Assembly (NCBI GenBank): GCA_030682595.1 | Contig: JAUXNZ010000018.1 | Coordinates: 1-8,140 of the forward strand | Direction: 5' to 3' | Source: Rhodocyclaceae bacterium | GTDB taxonomy: Bacteria; Pseudomonadota; Gammaproteobacteria; Burkholderiales; Rhodocyclaceae | Length of the DNA: 8,140 nt | Shown here: piece by piece, positions 1 to 6,546 of the stretch | Layout: each line of letters begins with the position of its first letter | Numbering within the stretch: the stretch's first letter is position 1 | The notes under the pieces: model-generated | Database searches by the model: none | What the model was told of the DNA's origin: nothing | The model's input: only the letters and a program-made list of their open reading frames with translations | Position numbers and translations under genes: made by a program

Positions 1-2493
1 GGTCGGTACGCCCTGCGACGTTTCGCGCGGCGTCAGGCCGGCAGGGAATGGGAAGGTCTCGAAGGTGGTGGTCGGGGTGTAGCGCGGGTCGTTGCCAACG
101 CCGAGCCAAGTGCAAAGGCGCAGCGACCAGAGTTCGTGGAAGCGCGAATGCAGGATGCCGAACGTGGCGTCGTCGGTACGGGCGATGGCGATGAGCTGAT
201 GATCGGCGAGGATGCCGGCATTCATCCAGACGAAGAGCCGATATTTGGCGACGGTCGGCGTGACGATGTAACGCGGCAGGCCGTCAAGCGCCGTGCGCAT
301 TTTCGGGATCGGCTCCGCCAGACGCCACCAGCGGGTTTTGTAAGCTGCACGGTTGCTTTTTTCGCGCATTGGGCGCACATGTTCGGCGACGTGTGCGAAT
401 GGCGTTTCGTAGAGCATTGCATCTTGCTCGGTTGCGTCAACGCCGAAGTCGATGATCCATGTATCCGAAGATCGGCGCGTCACATCCATGCCATTCGACC
501 ACGGCCGCAGCACGTCGGTATTCGGGCGGCCGTTAGGGTTGGGCAGCGCGAGCCAAGTACGTGCCGTGTCGCCGGGAATGTCGAACGGTCCGGCTTTAAC
601 GGTGGCGACGAAGGCGCATCCAGTGTTCTCGGCGAGCTTGGCGGCTTCGGTGACAGCGCTGCCGGTCGTCAGGTCCGGGTTGATCTGCGCGACTTCGTGA
701 CCATCAAGGCTTGCTTCCCCGTCGCTCTTGCCAAAGCAGACCAGCGACACACGCACCGCCGCGCCTTCGTTGATCCATTCCTCGTCGCCCCACGCATCGA
801 AGATGCGCGTGGTTTCACAAATGCGATCCAGCACCTTACGGTTCGCTCCACCACGTATCGAGTTGGTGGCAACCAGTCCCGCTGCGTTGCACTTGCCTAC
901 TTCGATCTGTGCCCGTGCCTTCTCGAACCAGTAGAGCACTAGGTCGGCGAAGCCGGGCACGCTGCTATCGTAGAGCGCCCGCAGCCGGTCAGTGTAGTCG
1001 CGCCCCAATTCGCTCCATTGTTTCTTGGTGCCGAGGAACGGCGGATTGCCAACGATGGCGTCGCAGGCAGGCCATTCCGCCTCTAACGCCGTCCCACCTG
1101 CGCCGACTTTCATCAGCGCATCGCGGTTCTCGATGGTTTCCAGCGGTTTGAGGATCGGCTGGGTGGAAACGGGGTAGCCGTTGCGCAGCATCCATTGAAT
1201 TTCGCCGATCCAGACTGTGACGCGCGCGAGTTCAGCCGCGTAGGGGTCGAGTTCGATGCCCAGTACGTTGGCGGGCGAGACTTCGATGCCGACCTGCCGT
1301 TGCAGGCCGAGCGCCTCGGCTTCGGTGTTGGCGCGGCGCTCCAGGTCTTTCAGCGCCTTGAGCGCGAGGTAGAGGAAGTTGCCGCTGCCGCAGGCCGGGT
1401 CGAGCACGCGGTAGTTGCGCAGGTGTTCGAGGTGGTGCTGGAAGATCGCGGCGGCATCCTTGTATTGCTTGTCGCCCTGCTTCTTCGACTTGGCCAGCAA
1501 CGTGGCGATCTTCTCTTTCGCGGCCTGCCATTCAGAGCTGAGCGGCTGCACGATGACCGGCTCGATCAGCCGCATGATCGTGGCGGGGTCGGTATAGTGC
1601 GCGCCGAGTTGTGAGCGCTTGGAAGGGTTGAGTCCGCGCTCGAACAGCGTGCCGAAGATCGAGGGGTCGATGTTCCGCCAGTCCATGTCGGCGGCGCGTT
1701 GCAAGGCGGCGACGTCTTCGCGCGTCAGCGGCGGAACCTCCACGGTGGCAAACAGGCCGCCGTTGAACCAGGCGATGGTTGCGTCGCCATAGTCGCCACC
1801 ATCGCGCATGGCATTGAACAGCGCGGTCAGCCGGTTGGCAGCCCGCGCCGGATCGGCGGCGGCCTTGGTCAGCAGCCCGGTGAAGATGCCGCGCGGTAGC
1901 AGGTTCTCGTCCTCGGCGAACATGCAGAACAGGCACTGGATGAGGAAGTGCGCGACGGGCTGCGCCTCCTCCCCGCGCCCGCGCAGGGTTTCGGCCAGCG
2001 CGCCGAACTGGCCGGCGGCCTCTTCGGTAATCGCGGCGAGCGATTTCACCGGCCGCAGTTTTTCGGGATCGGTGAACACCCAGCGCAGGGTTTGCCGGTG
2101 CTCCGGTTGGTCGAGAGCGGCGATCAGAATAGAGTGCGGCTCGTCGGGATAGCCGGTGAAGGCGGTATGAATCTCGATGCGCTCGCGGTCGCAAACGACC
2201 AGCAGAGGAGGATTCTCAAGCTCCAGCGAATAGTCGGTCAGTTGCTTGAGCGCCGCGCGTAGGTCGCGGCCCGGCCGCTTGTTTTCCCAGCCGAAGTGAT
2301 CGCGCTTCCACACATCGGCCCAGCCATCGCCGCCGCTGGCCTTGCCGGCGCCGCGTTCGAAGCAGTAGTTGCCGGAATCGCGTGGCTTGTCGACACCGAG
2401 CAGATCGCAAAGATCGTCGAAATGGCCTTGCGCGCCGGCTCGTTCGGAAAGCGGGTTGTCCTTCCAGCGGGCGATGAACTGTGCAGGTGTCAT
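1..2493 (-). CDS. MmeI-like (type IIG/IIL) restriction-modification enzyme, 3' end missing
   Basis: A single reading frame of 831 codons is open from an ATG at 2493 to the left edge, without a stop. Predicted role: one polypeptide that methylates adenine on DNA and cuts at a distance from the same site. Seen: D60-x9-E70-x-K72 in the N-terminal part (GWENK), the same spacing as the MmeI nuclease motif; a probable helical spacer around 160-290 (FAEDENLLPRG); SAM-binding motif I DPACGSGN at 365-372; catalytic NPPF at 483-486, the order of gamma-class N6-adenine methylases; and a recognition-domain end similar to MmeI near FETFPFP at 811-817. About 100 C-terminal residues are probably beyond the window. 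No good Shine-Dalgarno precedes the ATG. A repeat-like 24-nt stretch lies in frame at residues 462-469. It could instead act mainly as a methylase in a DISARM-like locus, but the intact nuclease motif argues for a full restriction enzyme. Confidence 0.9.
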   Translation of the reverse strand, partial: MTPAQFIARWKDNPLSERAGAQGHFDDLCDLLGVDKPRDSGNYCFERGAGKASGGDGWADVWKRDHFGWENKRPGRDLRAALKQLTDYSLELENPPLLVVCDRERIEIHTAFTGYPDEPHSILIAALDQPEHRQTLRWVFTDPEKLRPVKSLAAITEEAAGQFGALAETLRGRGEEAQPVAHFLIQCLFCMFAEDENLLPRGIFTGLLTKAAADPARAANRLTALFNAMRDGGDYGDATIAWFNGGLFATVEVPPLTREDVAALQRAADMDWRNIDPSIFGTLFERGLNPSKRSQLGAHYTDPATIMRLIEPVIVQPLSSEWQAAKEKIATLLAKSKKQGDKQYKDAAAIFQHHLEHLRNYRVLDPACGSGNFLYLALKALKDLERRANTEAEALGLQRQVGIEVSPANVLGIELDPYAAELARVTVWIGEIQWMLRNGYPVSTQPILKPLETIENRDALMKVGAGGTALEAEWPACDAIVGNPPFLGTKKQWSELGRDYTDRLRALYDSSVPGFADLVLYWFEKARAQIEVGKCNAAGLVATNSIRGGANRKVLDRICETTRIFDAWGDEEWINEGAAVRVSLVCFGKSDGEASLDGHEVAQINPDLTTGSAVTEAAKLAENTGCAFVATVKAGPFDIPGDTARTWLALPNPNGRPNTDVLRPWSNGMDVTRRSSDTWIIDFGVDATEQDAMLYETPFAHVAEHVRPMREKSNRAAYKTRWWRLAEPIPKMRTALDGLPRYIVTPTVAKYRLFVWMNAGILADHQLIAIARTDDATFGILHSRFHELWSLRLCTWLGVGNDPRYTPTTTFETFPFPAGLTPRETSQGVPT
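1087..1110 (-). repeat. Dispersed 24-nt repeat, copy E (inside the MmeI-like gene)
   Basis: Read on the minus strand, this stretch starts AAAGTCGGCGC and ends GACGGCG. It matches copy D in the acyltransferase gene at 22 of 24 positions. It fills exactly eight codons (KVGAGGTA, residues 462-469) of the methylase domain, about 13 residues before NPPF, in what looks like a variable loop. Relative to its host gene it is in the opposite orientation to copy D. Confidence 0.65.
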
Positions 2494-2531
2494 GGTCGCA
2501 TTCTGCCCGAAAGCGAAGCTTCAGAGAAGGC

Positions 2532-2555
2532 TAATGCCCGCGCCAGCGGGCGTTA
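2532..2555. other. Hairpin between brnA and the MmeI-like gene
   Basis: TAATGCCCGC and GCGGGCGTTA form a 10-bp stem with one G-T wobble around the loop GCCA. It lies in the 100-bp gap between the brnA stop and the restriction gene start. No T-run follows on either strand, so a classical intrinsic terminator is not supported. It could be an attenuator, an mRNA stability element or part of a repeat. Confidence 0.5.
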
Positions 2556-2565
2556 TGCCGGAACT

Positions 2566-2586
2566 AAAGTCGGCGCCGGAACGGCG
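2566..2586 (+). repeat. Dispersed repeat, copy A (3 nt shorter)
   Basis: It starts AAAGTCGGCGC and ends ACGGCG, with three bases missing from the middle compared with the other copies. Similarity to copy C continues rightward (CGGCRTCRGCTCT) up to 2594, the last base of the brnA stop codon. The repeat therefore sits directly downstream of brnA. GCCGGAAC also occurs twice here, at 2557 and 2575. Confidence 0.6.
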
Positions 2587-2593
2587 TCAGCTC

Positions 2594-2860
2594 TCAGTGA
2601 GTGTGCAACTTCTCCTGTAGCCAGACCTTGATCAGCGACTGGTAGGGAACGTCGCGCGCATTGGCGGCTGCCTTGATCGAGTCGAGCAGATGCTGGGGCA
2701 GACGCAGCGAAATTGTTTTGGTCGTCGGTTTCAGATTCGGCAACACGGTGCGTTGCGCCTTCGACCAATCGAGATAGTCCGCCGAATCGTGCGACTCCCA
2801 AAAGGCGCGCTCTTCGGCCTCGCTGGAAAATTGTGGAACTGTCTTAGTTGGCTTGCTCAT
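2594..2860 (-). CDS. brnA: BrnA-family antitoxin (CopG/ribbon-helix-helix)
   Basis: An 88-residue protein predicted to neutralise the BrnT toxin and repress the shared promoter. Seen: the N-terminal signature F11-SSEAEERAFWESHDS followed by DYLDWSKA at 29-35, typical of the CopG-type antitoxins that pair with BrnT; then TISLRLP at 49-55 as the DNA-binding beta strand; and helices through VPYQSLIKVWLQEKL at 71-85, the ribbon-helix-helix part. The ATG at 2860 lies inside the end of brnT (17-bp overlap), with AAGGAG about 10 nt upstream, so toxin and antitoxin are probably translated from one message. The order toxin first, antitoxin second is normal for brnTA. The family assignment is firm; regulation is inferred from the family. 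Confidence 0.92.
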   Translation of the reverse strand: MSKPTKTVPQFSSEAEERAFWESHDSADYLDWSKAQRTVLPNLKPTTKTISLRLPQHLLDSIKAAANARDVPYQSLIKVWLQEKLHTH

Positions 2861-3140
2861 AAATCGTTCGCTCCTTGCGGTGCATGTCGCGTGCCGAAAT
2901 CACGCGGATCAGACGACCAGACTCGCGCAAAGTGAGGGAAACATGCACGAGTCGCCCATCGTCTGTCTTGCCAAGCGCATGGTGCCTTGCCTCTTGCTGG
3001 CTGTGCTTGTCGTCGGTCAACAACAACGGCGCATTGAAGAATACCTGCTCTGCTTCCGCCGTGGAAACACCATGTTTCTCATTCTTGCGGGCATTGCCTT
3101 CATCCCAGTCGAAGCCTGTAATCCCGGCAAAATCAATCAT
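2844..3140 (-). CDS. brnT: BrnT-family ribonuclease toxin
   Basis: A 98-residue protein of the BrnT/DUF497 family, which are small RelE-like-fold ribonucleases that inhibit translation when free of BrnA. Seen: FDWDEGNARKNEKHGV at 10-25, the family's N-terminal signature; a central strand region GRLVHVSLTLRESGRLIRVISAR ending at residue 84; and the closing helix with K89, E90, R91 and Y94. Length is normal and no key motif is missing, so it is probably active. The ATG at 3140 is the only sensible start, because an in-frame TAA lies at 3152-3150. No Shine-Dalgarno precedes it, and the TATAAT box is only 8 nt upstream, which points to a leaderless or nearly leaderless message. It heads the brnT-brnA pair. 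Confidence 0.92.
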   Translation of the reverse strand: MIDFAGITGFDWDEGNARKNEKHGVSTAEAEQVFFNAPLLLTDDKHSQQEARHHALGKTDDGRLVHVSLTLRESGRLIRVISARDMHRKERTIYEQAN

Positions 3141-3143
3141 GGA

Positions 3144-3175
3144 TGTATATTATAAACATATACAAATAAACGCAA
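3144..3175 (-). promoter_or_regulatory. brnTA promoter with inverted-repeat operator
   Basis: On the minus strand there is a TATAAT -10 box at 3154-3149 and a weak TTGCGT -35 candidate at 3175-3170 (15-bp spacer, slightly short). A perfect inverted repeat, TGTATAT-7 bp-ATATACA, spans 3144-3164 and covers the -10 box. BrnA proteins repress their own operon in known systems, so this is the obvious operator candidate. The region is markedly AT-rich compared with its neighbours. Confidence 0.65.
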
Positions 3176-3195
3176 GAGGACGGGACAGTCAGTAA

Positions 3196-3219
3196 AAAGT
3201 CGGCGCTGGCGAGACGGCG
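3196..3219 (+). repeat. Dispersed 24-nt repeat, copy B
   Basis: A full copy, starting AAAGTCGGCGC and ending GAGACGGCG, directly abutting the stop codon (3222-3220) of the CNNM gene. Read on the minus strand it follows the stop and ends in TTTTT, which could help transcript termination, but no strong stem is visible. Confidence 0.65.
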
Positions 3220-4527
3220 CTATTCCGCTTCGGGCGGAATTTCCGGCTCGGGCAGGCGGCTGGCGAGCACCTTATCGACGCGCTTGCCGTCGAGATCGAC
3301 GACCTCGAAACGCCAGCGTTCCCATGCGGCGCTATCGCCGGTCTGCGGCAGGCGGCCGAGCAGCCACATCACCAGGCCGCTGAGGGTGTGGTAACGCCCC
3401 TTGTCTTCTTCCGGCACGGCCTTGAGCGCCAGCCTGTCCTTGAGTTCAGGAATCGGGATCAGCCCGTCGAGCAGCCATGAGCCGTCCTCGCGCTGCACCG
3501 CCCAGGCATCTTCCTGCCGCCGCGGCTTGAATTCGCCGGTTACCGCTTCCAGCACATCCGTCAGCGTCACCAGTCCCTGCACCTCGCCATATTCGTCGAC
3601 GACGATCACCATCTGCGTTCCGGATGCGCGGAAGTGATCCAGCAGATCCATGCCCGTCAGGGTTTCCGGCACGAAGACGGCCGGCAGCAACAAGGATTGC
3701 AGATCCACCTTGCCGCTCTTCAGCGACTGGTTGAACAACTGCTTGGTGCTGACGGTGCCGAGCACCTCATGCAACCCGCCGCGACAGACCGGAAAGCGCG
3801 AATGATCCGAATCGGCGACGCTGCGCAGGTTTTCCTCGACGGGCAACTCGATATCCAGATACACGATGTCGGCACGCGGAATCATCAGCGAACCGACCTG
3901 GCGGTCGTCGAGGCGGAAGACGTTGCGCACCATGTCGCGCTCCTGCCGCTCGATGACTCCGGCTTCCGACCCCTCCTCCAGCATCGCGTGGATTTCTTCC
4001 TCGGTCACGCTGGGCGCTTCCTGTGTCCGCATCCCCAAGAGGCGCAGGATCGTGTCGGTGGAAAAACTCAACAGGCGCACGAAGGGCCGTGTCACCACCG
4101 CTAGCGCGCGCATCGGCCGGGCGACCAGTCGCGCGACCCCTTCCGGATTCGACTGGCCGAGCCGCTTGGGCACCAGCTCGCCGATCACGATGGAGAAATA
4201 GGTGATGGTCACCACCACCAACACGGTCGCCAGGATCATGCTCACCTCGGCGTCCAGCCCCAGTCCGATCAGCCAGGTCGCCAGCGGCGCCGCGAACACG
4301 GCTTCGCCCACGATGCCGCTGAGGATGCCGATCGAGGTAATGCCGATCTGCACAGTGGACAGAAAGCGTGTCGGATCGTCATGCAGCTTGACGGCGACGG
4401 CCGCGGCGCTATCCCCATCCTCCGCGAGGCGGACGAGCCGGGCGCGCCGCGCGGTGACGAGCGCGATCTCCGACATGGCAAAGGCGCCGTTGAGCAAAAT
4501 GAGCATGATCAGAAACAGAAGTTCCAT
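3220..4527 (-). CDS. CNNM/CBS/CorC_HlyC-domain membrane protein (hemolysin-family, YtfL/PaeA-like)
   Basis: A 435-residue inner-membrane protein. Seen: the CNNM/DUF21 transmembrane domain at about 1-190, with the SE motif at 19-20 in the first helix and IGELVPKRLG at 115-124; a linker with EEGSEAGVIERQERDMV; paired CBS domains at about 205-335, with MIPR at 215-218 and VDEYGEVQGLVTLTDVLE at 310-327; and a C-terminal CorC_HlyC domain at about 345-425 (FEVVDLDGKRVDKVL). Order and length match the family. Characterised relatives are linked to magnesium efflux/homeostasis (CorB/CorC) or polyamine export (YtfL/PaeA). The sequence around SRFPVCRGGLHEVLG most resembles the latter group, but substrate cannot be told from sequence. 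The old name hemolysin is historical. It is transcribed divergently from moaA and appears monocistronic. Confidence 0.93.
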   Translation of the reverse strand: MELLFLIMLILLNGAFAMSEIALVTARRARLVRLAEDGDSAAAVAVKLHDDPTRFLSTVQIGITSIGILSGIVGEAVFAAPLATWLIGLGLDAEVSMILATVLVVVTITYFSIVIGELVPKRLGQSNPEGVARLVARPMRALAVVTRPFVRLLSFSTDTILRLLGMRTQEAPSVTEEEIHAMLEEGSEAGVIERQERDMVRNVFRLDDRQVGSLMIPRADIVYLDIELPVEENLRSVADSDHSRFPVCRGGLHEVLGTVSTKQLFNQSLKSGKVDLQSLLLPAVFVPETLTGMDLLDHFRASGTQMVIVVDEYGEVQGLVTLTDVLEAVTGEFKPRRQEDAWAVQREDGSWLLDGLIPIPELKDRLALKAVPEEDKGRYHTLSGLVMWLLGRLPQTGDSAAWERWRFEVVDLDGKRVDKVLASRLPEPEIPPEAE

Positions 4528-4568
4528 GGCGGCGTTGAGGTGGTAAGCGCCGGGGCGCGACGGGGTGA

Positions 4569-4574
4569 ATCATA
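4569..4574 (-). promoter_or_regulatory. Possible -10 box for the CNNM gene
   Basis: TATGAT on the minus strand, 41 nt upstream of the ATG at 4527. No convincing -35 element is found at 16-18 bp spacing, so this is a weak candidate only. Confidence 0.25.
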
Positions 4575-4590
4575 CCGTGCGGTAGTGATG

Positions 4591-4604
4591 GCTTGCCGGC
4601 AAGC
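4591..4604. other. Perfect 14-bp palindrome in the divergent intergenic region
   Basis: GCTTGCCGGCAAGC reads the same on both strands. It lies between the CNNM gene and moaA, next to dispersed-repeat copy C. It could be a regulator site shared by the divergent genes or part of the repeat insertion. No regulator is identified. Confidence 0.45.
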
Positions 4605-4605
4605 A

Positions 4606-4629
4606 AAAGTCGGCGCTGACAAGACGGCA
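4606..4629 (+). repeat. Dispersed 24-nt repeat, copy C
   Basis: It starts AAAGTCGGCGC and ends AAGACGGCA, with small differences from the consensus, in the intergenic region upstream of moaA. Similarity with copy A continues for about eight more bases (TCRGCTCT). Confidence 0.6.
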
Positions 4630-4683
4630 TCGGCTCTGAAAAGGCTTCTTGATGCGCATGAAGGAATCCCGCCTGAGGCTCTC

Positions 4684-4689
4684 TATAAT
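4684..4689 (+). promoter_or_regulatory. -10 box of moaA (likely leaderless start)
   Basis: A perfect TATAAT lies only 6 nt before the GTG start codon at 4696, so transcription would begin at or very near that codon. No good -35 sits at 16-18 bp, and no Shine-Dalgarno is well placed (GAGG at 4675 is 17 nt away). Confidence 0.45.
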
Positions 4690-4695
4690 GACCGC

Positions 4696-5712
4696 GTGAC
4701 CACCCTGCCACCCCTCCTCGACACCCTCGGCCGCCCGGTGCGCGACCTGCGCATTTCGGTCACCGACCGCTGCAACTTCCGCTGCGTGTATTGCATGCCG
4801 AAGACGGTGTTCGGGCGCGACTATCCGTTCATGCCGCGTAACGACTTGCTGTCATTTGAGGAAATCGCGCGGATCGTCCGCGTTTTCGCAGCTCGCGGCG
4901 TAAAGAAAGTCCGCCTGACCGGTGGCGAGCCGCTGTTGCGCCATGGCGTCGACAAGCTGATCGGCATGCTGGCGCTCATCCCGGACCTCGAAATCACCCT
5001 GACCACGAATGGTTCGCTGCTGTCGCAGAAGTCCGCGCTGCTCCGGGCCGCCGGCCTAAAACGCGTCACGGTGAGTCTCGATGCGCTGGACGATGCGATT
5101 TTCAAGCGCATGAACGATGTCGATTTTCCGGTCGCCAAGGTGCTGGAAGGCATTGACGCGGCGGCCGCTGCCGGCCTGGGACCGATCAAGGTCAACATGG
5201 TGGTCAAACGCGGCGCCAACGATCACGAGGTTCTGGCCCTGGCGCGCCACTTCCGGAACTCCGGCCATATATTGCGCTTCATCGAGTACATGGACGTCGG
5301 CAGCAGCAACGGCTGGAAACTCGACGAGGTCGTGCCGTCCGCCGAGGTGGTGCGCCGCATCGACGCGGCGTTTCCGCTCGAACCCATCGACGCGAACTAT
5401 CCCGGTGAAGTCGCCCAGCGCTGGCGTTACAAGGATGGCGCCGGCGAGATCGGCGTAATTTCATCGGTGACGCGGGCGTTTTGCGACAGCTGTACGCGCA
5501 TCCGGCTGTCCACCGAGGGCCAGCTCTACACCTGCCTGTTCGCCCAGTCCGGCCACGACCTGCGCGCCCTGCTCCGCGCCGACAAGGGCGATGCGGAGCT
5601 GGATGCCGCGATTGCCGGCATCTGGCAGGCGCGGGATGATCGTTATTCGCAACTGCGCATGGCGGCCACGCCGGGGCTGCGCAAAATAGAGATGTCTTAC
5701 ATCGGTGGGTAA
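4696..5712 (+). CDS. moaA: GTP 3',8-cyclase MoaA (molybdenum cofactor step 1)
   Basis: A radical-SAM enzyme that, with MoaC, turns GTP into cyclic pyranopterin monophosphate, the first step of molybdenum cofactor synthesis in the cytoplasm. Seen in the 338-residue product: the radical-SAM cluster motif C26-x3-C30-x2-C33 (CNFRCVYC); the SAM-binding GGEP at 76-79; TTNGSLL; a second iron-sulfur motif C263-x2-C266-x13-C280; and the C-terminal GG tail (337-338) needed for activity in the family. Length is normal. The GTG start was chosen because upstream codons in the frame lack family similarity and a TATAAT box lies just before it; the frame itself stays open far upstream, overlapping the divergent CNNM gene. 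mobA follows on the same strand after a hairpin. Confidence 0.96.
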   Translation: MTTLPPLLDTLGRPVRDLRISVTDRCNFRCVYCMPKTVFGRDYPFMPRNDLLSFEEIARIVRVFAARGVKKVRLTGGEPLLRHGVDKLIGMLALIPDLEITLTTNGSLLSQKSALLRAAGLKRVTVSLDALDDAIFKRMNDVDFPVAKVLEGIDAAAAAGLGPIKVNMVVKRGANDHEVLALARHFRNSGHILRFIEYMDVGSSNGWKLDEVVPSAEVVRRIDAAFPLEPIDANYPGEVAQRWRYKDGAGEIGVISSVTRAFCDSCTRIRLSTEGQLYTCLFAQSGHDLRALLRADKGDAELDAAIAGIWQARDDRYSQLRMAATPGLRKIEMSYIGG

Positions 5713-5731
5713 AAACGCCCGCCCCCCTTCG

Positions 5732-5753
5732 CCCCCCTCGCGGGGGGTTCTTG
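5732..5753 (+). terminator. Terminator-like hairpin after moaA
   Basis: CCCCCC and GGGGGG form a 6-bp all-GC stem around the loop TCGC, followed by TTCTT, 19 nt after the moaA stop. The T-run is short. The hairpin also forms the left part of the longer repeat that flanks mobA. Confidence 0.5.
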
Positions 5754-5756
5754 ACG

Positions 5757-5874
5757 GCTCGCTACGCTCGAAAATCACGGGGTGCGCCGATCAACCGTCG
5801 GTGCGGGTTGCGGCTGGCGCCGCGTGCCGCGTTTGCTTGGGGCGGCCCGGCGCAAACGCTGTATTTGACGTTAA
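5757..5874 (+). repeat. mobA-flanking repeat, left copy
   Basis: GCTCGCTACGCTCG at 5757-5770 and a 29-nt block at 5846-5874 (from CCCGGCG to ACGTTAA) are found in the same order after mobA. The left copy has about 65 bp of extra sequence between the two blocks. The right block ends exactly where recognisable MobA coding sequence begins (VTGLILAGG). Confidence 0.5.
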
Positions 5875-6442
5875 TCAGGTTACCGGACTGATTCTCGCCG
5901 GCGGTGAAGGTCGGCGCATGGGGGGCGCCGACAAGGGTCTGCTTTCGTTTCAGGGCAAGCCGCTCGTGGTGCAAGTGGTCGAACGATTGGCGCCGCAAGT
6001 CGGCGGCCTGTTGATCAGCGCCAACCGTAACCTCGATGCCTATGCCGCCCTCGGCTATCCCGTGCTCACCGATGCCCTGAGCGACTACCAGGGGCCGCTG
6101 GCTGGCCTGGCGGCGGGACTGGCCGCCTGCGCCACGCCGTGGCTCATCACCTGCCCCTGCGACTGCCCTGCCCTCCCCGCGGATCTGGTGCTCCGCCTGC
6201 TGGCCGCCGCTGAAGCACAGGGCGCGGCACTGGCGGTGGCGGCCACCGCCGATGGGCTGCAACCGACGTTTCAACTCTGCCGCCACGAACTGCTTCCCAG
6301 GCTGGAAGCCTACCTGGCCGCCGGCGGCCGCAAGCTCGGTACCTGGTGCAAGAGCCAGGGCGCCATCGAGGTCGTTTTCCCCGACCCGGACGCCTTCGCC
6401 AATCTCAATTCCCCCGGAGATATTGCGGCACTGGCGGGCTGA
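5801..6442 (+). CDS. mobA: Molybdenum cofactor guanylyltransferase MobA
   Basis: Transfers GMP from GTP to molybdenum-molybdopterin to make the guanine dinucleotide cofactor used by DMSO-reductase-family enzymes; cytoplasmic. Seen, numbered from the GTG at 5801: nucleotide-binding LAGGEGRRMGGADKG at 32-46, with the LAGG loop and K45; SDYQGPLAGLAAGL in the middle; CPCDCPALP at 118-126, with the metal-binding D121; and NLNSPGDIA near the end. The core is complete. The start is uncertain: there is no ATG before the core, and candidates are GTG 5801 (213 residues) and TTG 5837 (201), while GTG 5705 would read through the hairpin. The segment before residue 27 overlaps a repeat and has no family similarity, so the native start may have been replaced. 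It lies downstream of moaA in the same pathway. Confidence 0.92.
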   Translation: MRVAAGAACRVCLGRPGANAVFDVNQVTGLILAGGEGRRMGGADKGLLSFQGKPLVVQVVERLAPQVGGLLISANRNLDAYAALGYPVLTDALSDYQGPLAGLAAGLAACATPWLITCPCDCPALPADLVLRLLAAAEAQGAALAVAATADGLQPTFQLCRHELLPRLEAYLAAGGRKLGTWCKSQGAIEVVFPDPDAFANLNSPGDIAALAG

Positions 6443-6463
6443 CTTTCATGGCCCCCCACCCCC

Positions 6464-6487
6464 GGCCCCCGCCCCAAGGCGGGGGCC
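6464..6487. terminator. Strong GC hairpin between convergent mobA and acyltransferase genes
   Basis: GGCCCCCGCC and GGCGGGGGCC form a perfect 10-bp stem around the loop CCAA, followed on the plus strand by GAAGTTT. It lies between two convergent genes and could terminate mobA transcription; a T-run is nearly absent. It is also the left part of the right-hand mobA-flanking repeat. Confidence 0.5.
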
Positions 6488-6494
6488 GAAGTTT

Positions 6495-6546
6495 GCTCGC
6501 TGCGCTCGTGGGATTACCCGGCGTCAAATTGCGTATTTCACGTTAA
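6495..6546 (+). repeat. mobA-flanking repeat, right copy
   Basis: GCTCGCTGCGCTCG at 6495-6508 and a 30-nt block at 6517-6546 (CCCGGCG to ACGTTAA) match the copy left of mobA, about 24 of 30 positions in the second block. Read on the minus strand, this block encodes the last residues (VNVKYAI) and the stop codon of the acyltransferase. Confidence 0.5.

Noticed and set aside
136..942. Long plus-strand open frame opposite the restriction gene
   Set aside because: It is the antisense shadow of a clearly conserved minus-strand methylase frame and shows no recognisable motif.
1..3140. A DISARM or BREX defence island
   Set aside because: Only an MmeI-like enzyme and a toxin-antitoxin pair are visible; no helicase, phospholipase D, PglZ or Brx gene is in the window.
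3222..3240. Hairpin ATTCCGC/GCGGAAT as terminator of the CNNM gene
   Set aside because: The stem lies within the last codons, and no T-run follows it directly.
4381..4695. N-terminal extension of MoaA from an upstream ATG
   Set aside because: The frame is open but overlaps the divergent CNNM gene, lacks MoaA similarity and contains the repeat and the TATAAT box.
5705..5800. GTG at 5705 as the mobA start
   Set aside because: It overlaps the moaA stop and would translate a C-rich hairpin with no MobA similarity.
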